64,000 nt of DNA from Dryomyza anilis (lineage: Eukaryota; Arthropoda; Insecta; Diptera; Dryomyzidae), in assembly GCA_951804985.1 (NCBI GenBank), contig OX638133.1:4360501-4424500 (forward strand). The letters are read 5' to 3'. Of this stretch, positions 1 through 11,335 are shown in pieces (position 1 is the stretch's first letter; the number at the start of each line of letters is the position of its first letter). Position numbers and translations under genes: made by a program. A model generated the notes under the pieces. The model was not told where the DNA came from. It made no database searches and saw nothing but the letters and a program-made list of their open reading frames with translations.

Positions 1-718
1 CGATTACTGTAAATGGCGAATGCTGTCTGTGACATTGCGTCGCACTGTAATTGACATGCCGGAAATACACATCGCACTTCCGTCGTTTAATTGCAGCTAT
101 AAAGGCGTAAACTCATTGATGTCTATGTCGCAGCTAAAACGAGATATAACACGAGTTATTTGGAATGTTAACAAGTTGTTGAATGTTGGCCTCTTCCGCC
201 AACCGGAAATAAAATTTTACCAATTACCCATGATGGAAATAAACCGGAAAATGCGAAAACTAGAAAAGGAAACAGAATTTCAGTGTAATGCATTTCTATT
301 TTTTTAAACATTATTATTTTATCATTTTTATTTTTATTTGAATAGTAAATGCCCTGCAGCAATAAAATACGTTGCTGCATAAAAAGTTAGATTGAATGTG
401 GCAACGTTTTAGAATATCGTCCTTCTGCTATATTTCCATTTTTACTTTATCAGAAGAAAATGCAGCTAAACGATTTCAATACGCGGAAATTGAATAAAAA
501 ACGTAATAAATTCAGTGTTTTGCGAAACATTTAAAATTAAAGTCCAGTGAATTTTTAAAATTTTTCTTTATAACCTTTGCAATACATGTTTTATAATTTT
601 TATTCAGGAACTTATTTATGGATTTTGTTGATATTTTTAATGTATTTTCATAAAATATATAAATATTATTATAAATAAAATTCAAGAGGAAATTATAAAA
701 ACACTGCACTCAAAATAT
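1..718. other. gene-less AT-rich sequence
   Basis: The first ~290 bases are slightly GC-richer, with one open frame of 95 codons on the + strand (20-307) that resembles no family I know and has no clear splice or poly(A) context. The remainder is AT-rich with no recognisable repeat unit. I do not call a gene here; the 5' piece could be the end of an exon or conserved non-coding DNA. Confidence 0.4.
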
Positions 719-1010
719 TTGCTGGGACATTTTACGAAATATTTTTCGTAATATTTTTTCGTAAAATACACGAAACGAATTTCATATTTTTTCCAAAATA
801 TTTTTTACGAACGATTCGTATGTATTACGAATCAATATTGGTTAAATTAAAATAACAACAAAATTACAAATATTTCGTTTAAATTACGAATCTTTCGTTA
901 TATTATTTTTTATTACAATTTTTATAACGAATGAATAACTTTCCTAAATATTTAAGCTATATGTAAAATTTTACGAACATTCGTGTTATTTTACGAACAA
1001 TAAGTAAAAA
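719..1010. repeat. array of TTACGAA/TTCGTAA half-sites
   Basis: The heptamer TTCGTAA and its complement TTACGAA recur about ten times in both orientations, so the stretch could fold back on itself. There is no coding potential. It looks like part of a foldback-type or subterminal-repeat DNA element, but I could not fix its ends. Confidence 0.5.
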
Positions 1011-1127
1011 CAGAAAAAAGTTTGCATAAAATAGTAACTCGGAACTGCATTTTATTTGATTTTCGAAAATATCCAAAATTTGAGGTACTACAATTCAAAA
1101 TAATGTATTCAATGAAATATTTCCAAA

Positions 1128-1968
1128 CGCGAATTTGAATAAGTATTTAAGAAACCGCGGATTCAAAAGGTTAAGGTTTTTCTGAGACCTAAGCAAAACT
1201 CTTTGATAACCTAAGAATCAAAATGGTCCGTTAATGGTGCCATGTACGGAATACGATTTCGTCAGTGTTCCCTTTTATAGATTCGAAAAAGGACCAGTAA
1301 AAGTTAAAGAGGAACATCGACACTTATTTAGAGTAAGGGTACATTTCGGCGGTACGTTTATGGACCGTAATACGGATAATGCCATTGACATTATGTTTCG
1401 AAGGTCCTTTAACCGACAGAAAAAAATACGGAGTCGGCATACCGTAGCACTATGGGTCAGAAACCGTATTGGTGGTGAAAGTCATCGGAAATTAATGATA
1501 TAAAAGCGGATTTGAATAAGTCGGTAATAAAACGTTGTATTTTCAAAAGTTAAGGCTTGTCTGAAGGCAAAACAAATCTATTTGATAACCCATTAACCAT
1601 TAACGGTGCCGTATACGGAATACCATTCCGTCAACGTTCCGTTTTCTAGATACGAAAACGATCCCGTGAACGGATAAAGAGGTAACTTATTTAGAGTAAG
1701 TTGAGAGTACGTTTTGGCGGGACGTTTATGGAATGTATATCTGATACAAAACGGAGTGAATACGTCAAGTGGACGTTTCGACGTTACGTTAACGGACCGT
1801 AATTCTTTATAAAATACGGAATGAATCTATTCCATGAATCCATTCCGACTTTCAATATAATTTTCCAAAACGCGGATTTGAATATCTCGGTAATGATTTG
1901 GTCGATTTCAAAAATGTATGTTTTTTCAGAGAGCCCAAAAACAATTCTTTGGATTACAAAAATAAACA
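1128..1968. repeat. three tandem ~370-bp units rich in CCGT/ACGG
   Basis: The phrase GCGGATTTGAATA followed by a TCAAAAG box recurs near 1128, 1505 and 1870. Each is followed by CTTTGATAACC or CTTTGGATTAC and then a field of CGTATACGG-type short palindromes. Spacing is about 370 bp, so this is a short tandem array of diverged units. Its palindromic CCGT/ACGG vocabulary matches the TIR element that follows and the one at 13639-15381, suggesting subterminal repeats of the same transposon family. Confidence 0.55.
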
Positions 1969-3742
1969 TTCCAAGAAACATTTTAACGGAGCCCCGTAAA
2001 CAAACGGAGACAGAATTCCGTCCTTAACGGAACGTTTACGGTATGTTAAAGACGGATCCGTCGATACTTGAATGAAAACGGAAAATTTACGGCATATCAA
2101 AATATTTCGCTCCGTTTGAATGCTGTATATTGTCCGTAATTCGAACATAAAGTTTTTCTGCTGATTTGTTTCCGTTTTAACTACGATAAGACGGGCACCA
2201 CACACCGTTTTCACTCCAGTTTTTAGTTTTTGTTTTTAAAATTTTCAGTTGATTTATTTGAAGCTGCGTTGCAGATGTTCATTAGCAACAAACTAAATAA
2301 TGTAAGTGTAAATATGTATGCATAAAGAAATGTTTAATGTTATCTAAATTTCTATAGATAATTCAAGAAACAACACATTGCCGGATAAACATTGAAGAGG
2401 ACATTTAAAGGCTACCATTGAGAACTGGTCATGATGACGAATCTTTGAAATGATTCTCGAAAATGCTCTCGACGCCACTGCATGGCATGGCGACGACCTG
2501 ATTGTCGAAAACTTCGTCAAGTTCTATACATTCTTCCTATTGCTTTGACTTCATCTGCTTTTTCGGAATGCTGAGACGGAGATTTGCTGCGTCCCAAACA
2601 TGAAGCTGCATTTATTTGTAGCTGTTGTCGCCTTGCAATATATTAAATTTGGCGCGTATTTCAAACTGAAATTTAATATGAGAAAATGTAAGTAAAATTG
2701 ACATTTATTATCATTTTGCCAGTATGGTTGCCACTCTGTAGGATCTTTTCTATTTGTGGCATAGTTGCCACTTTTGTAGAAAATTTCCCATTTGTGGTAT
2801 TTTTTAATATCTGTTGAAAAGGGGAAATTTTGCAATGTTCTACACTCTAACGAAAAATGGTGGGAATTTACTACTATTATAGTTGGCAATAGATTACCTA
2901 CAATTATAGTAGTAAAATCCCGTCACAATAAATATACAAAAAAATCACGCTAAACGTGCGTAAAATAATCATTTTTTCAATAGCGTTATTTCTCGCTAGA
3001 AAATTAGACAAAAAGCCAGCAAAACTAAATTGTAAATTTATGTCGATTTTCATCGGCATTTTTAGTTCACTTTGAATTAGTATTGCAAAGTGAATAAAAT
3101 TCTAACACAAATGCAAATGTATCCAGAAATGTCGTCATGTTGATACTGTTGTCACATCCAGTGCAGGCCACTTCAGCTGTGGATCTAATTTGTAAAGCTA
3201 TAGAAATTTCGGAACACTTGCATATCTGTATCGTTAGATTAACTCACTTTGCAGCACTAAATAAAATAACATAAACTAAATTACTTCATTTATATGTTTT
3301 AATTCTTAATACCGTTTAAGAAAATGCTATCCAATGACAATATGACCTACTTTCGTTCAGAGGTATATGTTTGGCAGCGAAAGAATACGCTACTTTCAAC
3401 GTTTTGTAAATATTCCACGAAAGTAGCTACAAAAATTACGCGAATTTCGTGAAATTATTAAAGCGCACTATTTATGGCGCACATTTCAAAAACACGCTCT
3501 TCAGCTGTTTTCACAGTACTAATTTTAGCATGTCACCAGAAATAGCGTGAAATTGACTACATTTATAGTAGTAATATTACAATCATTTTTTAGAGTGTAC
3601 ACAATTTAAAAAATATCGTTTTAAATTTATTACTTGGGCTAAAGTTCACTTCATCGCCTGAAAAACATAGAAATTTAACTAATTTATTTTGTTATTTATT
3701 TTCAGATGTTCGAATCAAGAAATGAACATAAATCAATAATTT
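1969..3742 (+). mobile_element. partial copy of the CCAAGAAAC element, split by a MITE
   Basis: Begins with CCAAGAAACATTTTAACG and runs parallel to the start of the element at 13639: the boxes GACGGATCCGTCGATACTTG and ATTTACGGCAT occur in the same order. The match continues to a GTAAGTAAAATTGACA box (2689) and a TTGCCAC..TTTCCCATTTGTGG box (2730-2800). After the 2843-3597 insertion it resumes at a pyrimidine-TTTTCAG box (3700). No intact ORF is visible. The right terminal repeat is not clear, so this is a broken copy. Confidence 0.6.
2843..3597. mobile_element. 755-bp MITE, TA target site
   Basis: Terminal inverted repeats start CACTCTAA and continue with imperfect pairing for ~40 bp, including a shared ACTACTAT box. 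The element is flanked by TA on both sides (2841-2842 and 3598-3599). No transposase ORF is present, so it is non-autonomous. TA target sites are typical of the Tc1/mariner superfamily; the assignment is inference from TIR and target site only. It is inserted in the older CCAAGAAAC element. Confidence 0.7.
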
Positions 3743-4224
3743 ACCCAAGTAACAATTCCTACCAGTTTCTCTTTGGTTTCTGGGCGGTAAACTAGACAGT
3801 AACTGGTCAAATACTGGTCAAAAACTGGCCAACAACTGGTCAAAAACTTGTCAAAAACTGGTTAGAACCCTACCAGTTCCTGCGAAGCGATGTCACGCAC
3901 TTTCCTACCAGAAACTAGCCAGTAAAACTCTTCGGTTTCTGGGCGGTAAACTAGCCAGTAACTGGCCAAATACTGGTCAAAAACTAGCCAAAAACTGGCC
4001 AAAAACTTGCCAAAAACTGGCCAAAAACTTGCGAGAAACCAGCCAGTAAAACTCTTCGATTTCTGGGTAGTAAACTTGCCAGAAACTGGCCAAAACTTGC
4101 CAGTAACTGGCCAGTAACTGGCCAAAAAATGGCCGCAAACTGGCCAAAAACTTGCCAAAAACTGGCCAAAAACTTGCCAGAAACTGGCCAAAAACTTGCC
4201 ACAAACTGGCTGGAAACTGGACAA
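3743..4224. repeat. ACTGGCCAAAAACTTGCC minisatellite
   Basis: Variants of ACTGGCCAAAAACTTGCCA repeat through the interval. They are interspersed with a longer unit carrying CTCTTCGGTTTCTGGGCGGTA and a GCGATGTCACGCACTTTCC box. Open frames on the minus strand (up to 120 codons) are by-products of the repeat period. The same longer unit recurs in diverged form at 45838-46700. Confidence 0.85.
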
Positions 4225-5751
4225 TAAAAATAAATGTAAAATTTTAGTTTCTATGATTTAAAAGAAAAAATTCTACATAAATAAAAATATAAAACATGAA
4301 TTACAAAACATATATATATATTATTTTGTATTGTCCCTACCACTATTTATTTTTTTAAAAATCCAAAAAATTTCAAATACCCTACAAACCATTTGACGAT
4401 AATTTTTATATTCAATTTTTAAATTAAAGTATTTGAAAATTTAATTGCGTGTTCTTTACAATTTTTGTCACAAAATAAAATTGTCTGAACAAATAAAATT
4501 TGTTTATCGAAAATAAATTCATTTATGATATCATCTCGATATCTTTAACGACAAAAACAATGATATCGTTTTAGACAGATTCGAAAACCCTATCGTTTTC
4601 ATATCATTATAGATTATCGGAAGCGACAATTTGAGATGATATCGTTTCGATATCGTAAAATTACCGTTTGTTTTTCTTAATTTAACCAAAGGGATTTTTC
4701 ACGTATTTTAAACCGCGTTTTTGCTTTGTTTCAAAATCTTGTTCATATGAGTTGAAATATACTGAACGTTCTTAAGTTTAGAATTTATTTTTCGTATTTT
4801 TGTGTACTGCATCGAAAAATTGCATTTTTAAGATATGTTCAAAGTAAAATATTTAATTCTTTTCGTATAATAAAATAAAAATCTGCTTTCATTAATTTTA
4901 ATTTTTGTATTATTTCGCGTATTTGCTGATTTACGTTTTTTTTTTTATATTCACTTGATTTAGACTAGTCTCTCCTCAAACTCATGCATAATTCAAAGCA
5001 TTTCGTGTGTGAAGTTATTGATTTTTTCCGACATAAAAAGAATTCGTGGCACTTTCTTATCATCATCATCACCATCTTTTCCTCAGTTATATTGTCTGGC
5101 GGCACAATTGTAAAAGACTCACGAAAGCCTTTCGCCACAACACCGCAGCAGACAACTCAAAAATAAACCAAAGAAAAAATATGTGGCATACTTTCAGGCA
5201 TACGTTTCAGGCGCAGCGCCCTCTTCAAGTCAATATTTGCGCATCTTGTGATTGATGTGGTTTTTTGTTTGAATTCAATTTTTATTATTTCTTAAAATTT
5301 CGTGCAGTTGATTTTGAGGACGCACTAGGGGACAAAAATCATGTTTTTGTTTATAAAATTTTTAACTTTTTTTGTAGATTTAATAAATAGATCAAATTTT
5401 GAATTCAGTTAGCAGCTAATTGTATTTTGCGATTGTGAAAAATGCTTGAATTTAAAAAATAGAATGTTGTACTTTTCATTTAGTTTATTGATAAAAAAAG
5501 CATTATTATATATCGACCAACCCCTTTCCATAACATGACAAGTTGATTAGCATGTTTTAAAAGGTACGCCATTATTGGATGCTGTATATTAACTGTCAAA
5601 ATTGATGCCGATCGGTTCTGCAAATGGAGTTCAACTACCACTTATAAACTGACCCTTAAAGTGCAATTTATGGGAAATATTGGCCATTTTGATAAAATTA
5701 ACAATGTAACTTTTATATTTCAAGAGAAAATGATTTAAAATTTTAGATTAA
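4225..5751. other. gene-less AT-rich stretch with a GATATCG-rich block
   Basis: At 4520-4670 GATATC/CGATATC palindromes recur in both orientations, resembling blocks at 36240-36410, 48330-48690, 53690-53940 and 62870-63020. At 4980-5260 the sequence is somewhat GC-richer, with short open frames (60-69 codons) that show no known motif. No gene is called. Confidence 0.4.
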
Positions 5752-6257
5752 GGGTCAGTTTTTCAGTGATCGTTTAAACGTAGTTTAAACTTCGTTTAAT
5801 TAATCTTCTCTTTAAATTAAACGTCGTTTACTTTTGTTAGCAGTTTATCAGTGATAGTTTAAAATGAACACAGACCAAGACAATACATATGGCACCACAG
5901 GCAAATGACAAATAATTCTCTCGATGTTGACTTCTGATAAATGTCATTCAAAATTAAATAAACAAGAAAATTGTTTCAGAAAAATAAAATTAATGTATTT
6001 TTAAATTTAAACAAGAGATCAAGTAACTAGAGAGCACGTGAGATTTTTTTTAATGCATAGTGTGCAAAAATTAATAATAATTTGTGAAACAGCGCAGCGA
6101 CAGAAAATAGTGAAAAGTGTTGTAAAAAAATGCATGTCAGCATCGGTCGTTTAAACTAAGTTTAAACGACGGTTTAAGTTCACTGAAAAAATCGATTTTG
6201 ATTTTAAACGAAGTTTAAACCACAAACAAAGTTCAACTAGCACTGAAAAACTGGCCC
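5752..6257. mobile_element. 506-bp MITE, PIF/Harbinger type
   Basis: TIRs start GGGTCAGTTTTTCAGTG (left) and, read inwards from the right end, GGGCCAGTTTTTCAGTG. TAA lies directly outside each end (5749-5751, 6258-6260). The interior holds several GTTTAAAC palindromes in mirrored order. A TWA target duplication and GGG-starting TIRs are hallmarks of PIF/Harbinger. No ORF of use is present, so it is non-autonomous. Confidence 0.8.
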
Positions 6258-6809
6258 TAAGTGTGTTTATGAAAAAGAGGAATCTGTAAAAGGGAGAATG
6301 GCACTTTTCATGTATCAAAATTTTAGACATATTTTTCACATTATACTATGTAATATGTATATTTATAATAAAAATGCAACAACATAAGTTTGAATTTATT
6401 AAAATTTTAATATTTTATCCTCCTAAAAATTGCGATTATTCCATTTATTTCTAACGACATTTATTTCTAACGACTTACGTCTTAAATATTTATAAAATGA
6501 AAATACGATTTATGTCCCATAGTGCATATTTGAACCTTGACATTGATTATTTTTAATGCTTGTCAAAAATGTCAAATTCGTTCATATTTTGACGGGAAAA
6601 TCTTCATAAAAGTGACGCAGCAGCAGGATTAACGAATATTTGTAAATATTTCAAATTGAAATTTAAAAAAAAAAACACATAAAAAAAATGAAAAAAAAAA
6701 TTGACTGACATCATTGTGTTGACGTTTGATTTTGTTTATTTTTTGTTTTTTTTTTATTTTTTTTTTAGTGATACCTAAAAAAAAATAAAATTTTTAATTT
6801 TAATTTAAA
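6258..6809. other. upstream region of the 6810 gene
   Basis: AT-rich with A- and T-homopolymer runs (6660-6800). It presumably carries the promoter and 5' UTR of the gene starting at 6810, but I see no secure TATA box or initiator among the runs. Confidence 0.35.
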
Positions 6810-8072
6810 ATGCAAAAAGAAGACGAAGAAACGTCAAAGACCAATCTGGCTAAGACAGCAACATCAAAAGCAACAGTCGAGACACGATCATCAACAGTAT
6901 TCGTAATAAAAGCAACAACATCCCAAAAAACATGTAGCTGCGATGAAGACGATAAAGAAGCAACAACTACTGAGGACATCGACAGCTATAAAGCGCCAAA
7001 AGAAGAAAAAGAAGAAGAAGAAAAGACGTCAAAGCCCATTGCACCTACGGTAACAATATCAGTTGCTGACACAACCACAACAGTCGAGACACGATCATCA
7101 ACGGAATTCGCAAAAACAGAGACAGCAACAACACCCAAAGACAAATGCAGCTGCAATGAAGACAATGCAGAAGAAGCAACAGCTGATGAAAAATGTTGCT
7201 GCGCACGGGCCAGCGACACCGCTATCGAAAATATTGTCAAAATTACAACGGTATTTTTTGCCGTGTTGTTTAATTAAATGAAACTCAAAATATATTTTCA
7301 GCCGGCATCGGTCCCATCTGAGAATTCGTACGCAGATGATGAGCTATGGCTCAAGGAGTCCATACCGGAGCTGCGCGAAGAGGGACCCCCCGAGATGCGA
7401 CACAGCGTCTATGGACACCGTTTCAGCAGTAGAGGCGCAGCTAGCAAACACCACAACACCACTCGCAACAGCATACGCTACGCGCGAGAGAGCATCAATT
7501 TTTCGTTGCGAATAACCGATGAGACAGCGAACTTGAGGCGAGCGAGCACGGGTTTTGCATTGCGCAAAAACATACTCAGTGAGAAGACGACGCAACAATT
7601 GATCAATTTCAAGATTTCACGCAACGAAATGAGCAATACCAACGCATCAACGACACAAATGATACAGCACAAAAGCGGACTTGACTACAAAAGTTCCGAC
7701 GATGAGGACAACCAAGCATCTACAGAGATATCGATGTCCTCCGAGTCGGAGACGGAGCTCTCAGTGTCAGAGACCTCAGAGAGTTCGGGAGAGGTGCATC
7801 TGCGCACAGTGATATTTTTGGCGGGACGTAATATGGCGCGCGCCGTTCGTATTGCACCCACTGCTACAATTGAGATAGGAACGGATACGGCCGATGAGGA
7901 GGATGTATTACGGACAACTTCGTTGAAGCCATCCACGTTGCAGAAAATGTCAACGCCAACAGTGCAACAAGCACCACAAACCAGTGTCAAACCCCCGGAA
8001 AAACAATGCACGCGCTTCTTTACCTCATTTTTGGAAACTTGTAAAAAAATTTATACACTTCCTGAATTCTAA
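6810..8072 (+). CDS. two-exon gene, Cys-motif / Ser-rich acidic protein of unknown function
   Basis: I do not recognise the family. Exon 1 is 6810-7250 (147 codons), the intron 7251-7301 (51 bp, GTATTT...TTTTCAG), and exon 2 7302-8072 (256 codons plus stop), giving 403 residues in phase 0. Unspliced, frame 1 would stop at 7277, directly before the in-frame ATG at 7278. The intron model is preferred because its size matches the introns of the genes downstream and the ORF continues in the same phase. Exon 1 holds an internal duplication: TVETRSST followed by a Cys-x-Cys acidic motif (CSCDED near residue 48, CSCNED near 117), then a CCC triplet. Exon 2 has a Ser/Glu-rich stretch followed by HLRTVIFLAGRNM, which resembles VTIIFKAGRVM in the neighbour at 8372. 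There is no signal peptide or membrane segment. Most of the protein is probably disordered. Confidence 0.7.
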
Positions 8073-8095
8073 GGAAACAAAAGAGATTTTGATTT

Positions 8096-8101
8096 AATAA
8101 A
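8096..8101 (+). promoter_or_regulatory. poly(A) signal of the 6810 gene
   Basis: AATAAA lies 23 bp after the stop codon, the usual tight spacing seen for every gene in this cluster. Confidence 0.6.
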
Positions 8102-8310
8102 AGAAAAAGACAAATTGTAAATATTTCAATTGACATTTTAGATTTTTAATATCATCACTATTGATACTGATCGGATTAGGCTCTAGTTTCTGTTTTAGCC
8201 ATTTTTAGATAGATTTGAAAATATCTACGATGGTTTTCCTGACATGAGCCAAAATAGAACAAATTATAAAATTAAAGCATTCCTTCAACATTTTCATTTA
8301 AATAAAAAAA

Positions 8311-8409
8311 ATGTCATCAAAGAAAACAAAACAAATATCAAATATTATCAAATACAAACATTTCAATTACAATGGATCCCAAGCACCCAACCAAAGAACC
8401 TACAGCTAA
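8311..8409 (+). other. upstream ORF overlapping the 8372 start
   Basis: ATG at 8311 opens a 32-codon frame that runs out of frame across the ATG at 8372 and stops at 8409. If the transcript begins upstream of 8311 this could lower translation of the main frame. Whether it is in the mRNA is unknown. Confidence 0.3.
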
Positions 8410-9040
8410 AACATCAAACAAAGAGACTCCACCACAACATCCCCCGCGAAATGAAGACATCGAATCACATGGAGTCAACGTTGTGCCGATACCACCAGAA
8501 GTTCTAGCGCCAGAACTCAATGCGGAAACAGATGAAATGTCAGAACCCAGTACATCAAGCAGTGTGGAATATCTGTACTCGGAGGTTTCACATTCAGAAC
8601 TATTGCTGGCTGAAATGGAGCCACTCGAACGTCACAGTACAGAGCACCGACGGATCAGCGTCCCTACCAACAAACATGAAACACTGTCCCTGCTCAGTTT
8701 ACCGCCGGATGACTACGAAACCAGTTCTACTGCCACCAAGGAGACACATCAGGTGACGATTATTTTTAAAGCAGGCAGAGTCATGTTGCGCTCAATGGGG
8801 AGAAAATCCCATCGCCGTGAAGTTGAGTTTTCCGAACAAGATCCGCCATCGAGTAGAGTGTACCGCAAGTCGGAGTATCCGACGACATCTGGAAAAACTA
8901 AACATCCAAGTCTGACGAGGATTACGGTTACCGGACGTAGATCTCATAAAAAAGCTGCAAAACAAAAACAGTCAGATACATCAGATACGTCCAGCACGCG
9001 CAGCACAACGGACGACCAAGGCTGCTGTGTGCTAAGTTGA
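8372..9040 (+). CDS. single-exon 222-aa protein with C-terminal CaaX box, unknown family
   Basis: No known family recognised. The ORF starts MDPKHPTKEP and is hydrophilic throughout: an acidic/Ser-rich N-terminal half, a short hydrophobic strand QVTIIFKAGRVMLRS (near residues 129-143), then a basic Ser/Thr-rich tail (GRRSHKKAAKQK). The last residues are GCCVLS. The final four, CVLS, fit the CaaX rule for farnesylation; CVLS is also the box of human H-Ras. The preceding Cys and upstream basic patch are the usual second signals for membrane anchoring. The stretch around IIFKAGR resembles VIFLAGR in the protein at 6810, so the two may be diverged tandem paralogues. The stop is followed 84 bp later by AATAAA. 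Prenylation is inferred from four residues only. Confidence 0.7.
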   Translation: MDPKHPTKEPTAKTSNKETPPQHPPRNEDIESHGVNVVPIPPEVLAPELNAETDEMSEPSTSSSVEYLYSEVSHSELLLAEMEPLERHSTEHRRISVPTNKHETLSLLSLPPDDYETSSTATKETHQVTIIFKAGRVMLRSMGRKSHRREVEFSEQDPPSSRVYRKSEYPTTSGKTKHPSLTRITVTGRRSHKKAAKQKQSDTSDTSSTRSTTDDQGCCVLS

Positions 9041-9124
9041 TATCAGTGTTGATGGGAATTTTTATATATTTTAAGTATATTTGAAATGTTGAAGAACTTT
9101 TGTATTAGTACTCATTGTTTTTAT

Positions 9125-9130
9125 AATAAA
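9125..9130 (+). promoter_or_regulatory. poly(A) signal of the 8372 gene
   Basis: AATAAA in TTTATAATAAAGAGG, 85 bp after the stop. Confidence 0.55.
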
Positions 9131-9273
9131 GAGGCATTAGTAGCCTAAATGACTACATATTTCATATTGCAAAAGAACTATGAAGCGATTTTAAGGAATA
9201 TTTAATATTCATATAAAATTCGGATTACGAAATATACCATGACAAGTTCATAATTTAATATGTGATCGTATTA

Positions 9274-9562
9274 GCCTCAGTAGCTCGATGGCTTAGTGCG
9301 TTAGACTACGAGCCGAAAGGTCCCGGGTTCGATGCCAGCAATTCTCAACATCTTTTCATAGAGAATATTTTTCTATACGACGCTATCTCTCGAGAGTCAA
9401 TGGCAAGCGTACGACAGTAAACATTGCCTAAGAAAAACCCTCACCCCATCGTTCAGATTCGGCATTAAACTGTAGATACCAACTTTTGAGTACAAATATA
9501 ACACGCATAGCTCAAATGGAAGAGAGCTCGGTTCAAGTTCTTATAGAACTGTAGTGCCAAAT
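9274..9562 (+). mobile_element. tRNA-derived SINE, diverged copy
   Basis: The head is tRNA-like: an A-box region CAGTAGCTCGATGGCTTAG and a B-box GGGTTCGATGCC. The body shared by all six copies follows: CATCTTTTCATAGA, GGCAAGCGTACGACAGTAAA, TTCAGATTCGGCATTAAACT and GAGTACAAATATAACACGC, ending GAACTGTAGTGCCAAA. The ATT tail is lost. This is the most diverged copy and hence probably the oldest. It is not a functional tRNA, because the acceptor stem does not close. Confidence 0.8.
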
Positions 9563-10115
9563 CGGAACGGCTACGGAATCGTATTCAATATTATATTCAA
9601 TCAGAAATGAAACTATTCCGAGACTAAATAAACGAATTATTTAATAAAGAATGTGTTCAAACCCACATGGACAAAGACTAGAATACGGTGCATTAAAAAA
9701 TCTTCCCTTAGTAAATGTCTCCTAAGATATCATCGCTTTCATTTACAATTGCTGCCGCTTATGCGATGTGACGATCCGTTAACGGATCATCGAGATGTAA
9801 ACTACACGGATCCGTTCGTTAATGTATCGCCCAAAACGTACTCTCGAATTCACTCCGTTTTGTATCAAACATTTCGTTCCGTAAAAGAAATAAAAAATGT
9901 ACATCATATTGATGAATTCCGTTCTTCAAACCATGATTCATTATTGAAGAACCATTCATAATATTAATGACTAACGACATCATTGTTATGAATGCGATCA
10001 TAAATATGATGAACGCTTGTTAACTGTCGAAAAAATGTTCTTCAATATGATGAATTGTATGTGCAGAATACGTTTCATCACAATAATGAACAAAAACATA
10101 AAATACAACATATAT
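9563..10115. other. gene-less; left arm of an ATGAATTC/TTCATCAATAT repeat
   Basis: At 9770-9860 there are CCGTTAACGG/ACGGATCCGT boxes like those of the CCAAGAAAC family. From ~9880, TGATGAATT, CATCATATTGATG and TTCTTCAA motifs alternate in both orientations. The same vocabulary returns at 11105-11335, so the two blocks look like arms of one AT-rich foldback element into which the 10116-10673 element and the T-rich array were placed. Confidence 0.45.
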
Positions 10116-10673
10116 GGGCGATTCCACACCAAATCGACCAAAAAAAGTAAATTTTGAGATTTTACATTTTCGATTTCAATGAAATTTGGGCATTAAAAAA
10201 TATTGCTAATTTTACTTTTGAAAAAAATATGTTATTTTTCAATACAAAAAATTTGTAAAAATTTTGAAAATTAATTTTTAAAATATGATGCTATCAGAAT
10301 ACCATTTTGAATTTTGGTATGAACATTTATATTAAATTAACCAAATTACACGATTTTTTTCCGAATTTTTAAAAGGGTTCTTTTTAAGGACATCTATTTT
10401 GAAATGCAAGGATAATGCCTACGGGCCTCATGTTAAAGTTTCGAAAGTTTTTCTTAAAGCCTGTTCTAAAACCTTTAAAACGAACCATCAACGAAGTTTC
10501 TAGCATTTCTACATACAAAAGTGATTTTTGGCCCATTTTTTGTAACTCTGGAAGTAGAGGTCGAAAAAAAAATGGTCAATGCATATCTCAATAAGCTTTA
10601 TCAGCTGCCTAAATTTCATTTAAATCGAAGAAGGTGAGTTCCAACCGCTGATCAATTTGGTGTGGAATGGCCC
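10116..10673. mobile_element. 558-bp TIR element (GGGCSATTCCACACCAAAT ends)
   Basis: The left end reads GGGCGATTCCACACCAAATC. The right end, read inwards, is GGGCCATTCCACACCAAATT, flanked by ATAT on both sides. Subterminal boxes containing TCGATTTCAATGAAATTTGGG also mirror each other. There is no ORF of note, so it is non-autonomous. A second, inverted and less complete copy lies at 36527-37290. Confidence 0.75.
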
Positions 10674-11335
10674 ATATGTAAAAAAAATGAATTTTTTTGT
10701 ACGAATTTTTTTTTTCTAATTTTTTTTCGAAATTTTTTTTCTTTTCGAAACAAATTTTATAAAAATTATATTGAAAAAAAAAATTTTTGTTTGAATTTTT
10801 TTTTTCGAAAATTGTTTTTTTCGAAACATTTTTTTTGGATAATTTTTTTTTCTTAAAAATTTTTTTGTCCGAAATAATTTTTTTTTTCGAAACAAATTTT
10901 ATGAAAAATATATTTAAAAAAAATTTTTTGTTTGAATTTTTTTTTCGAAACATTTTTTTTTCGATAATTTTTTCCATATTTTTTTTCGTAAAATTTTTTT
11001 TTTTTCGAAACAATTTTATTTTTCGAATAATTTAATTTTTGATTTATTTTTTTTATTTGGAATTTTTTTTTCTGTTATTTTTTAAATACATTTTTTTTCG
11101 AATTATTTTCTTCATAAATATTAATAAATTTAATATTATGAATAAATTCTTCAATAACGATTCAAATTCATTGTATTGAATATTTCGTTCTTCGCTATGA
11201 TGTTCGAATGTATTCATCAATATTCCATTTAATGAATGGTGGTATCAATATGATAATTCTGGTGGTTGATAAAAAATTCATAATATTGATGAATAAATTC
11301 ATCATATTGATGTTTTTTTTTTGTATACGGTAGCA
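10674..11335. repeat. T-rich array with TTTTTTTCGAAA units, then foldback arm
   Basis: Runs of 7-10 T separated by CGAAA, CGAATTT or CGATAA repeat from 10690 to 11105. Lys- or Phe-rich open frames of 60-134 codons on either strand are artefacts of this composition. From 11105 to 11335 the TTCATAATATTGATGAA vocabulary of 9880-10110 returns. Confidence 0.75.

Noticed and set aside
3862..4224. Three overlapping minus-strand frames of 72-120 codons
   Set aside because: All three frames of a minisatellite are open; the peptide is only the repeat (ASFWQVFGQ-type).
10609..11013. 134-codon Lys-rich frame on the minus strand
   Set aside because: It is the translation of the TTTTTTTCGAAA array; no complexity beyond the repeat.
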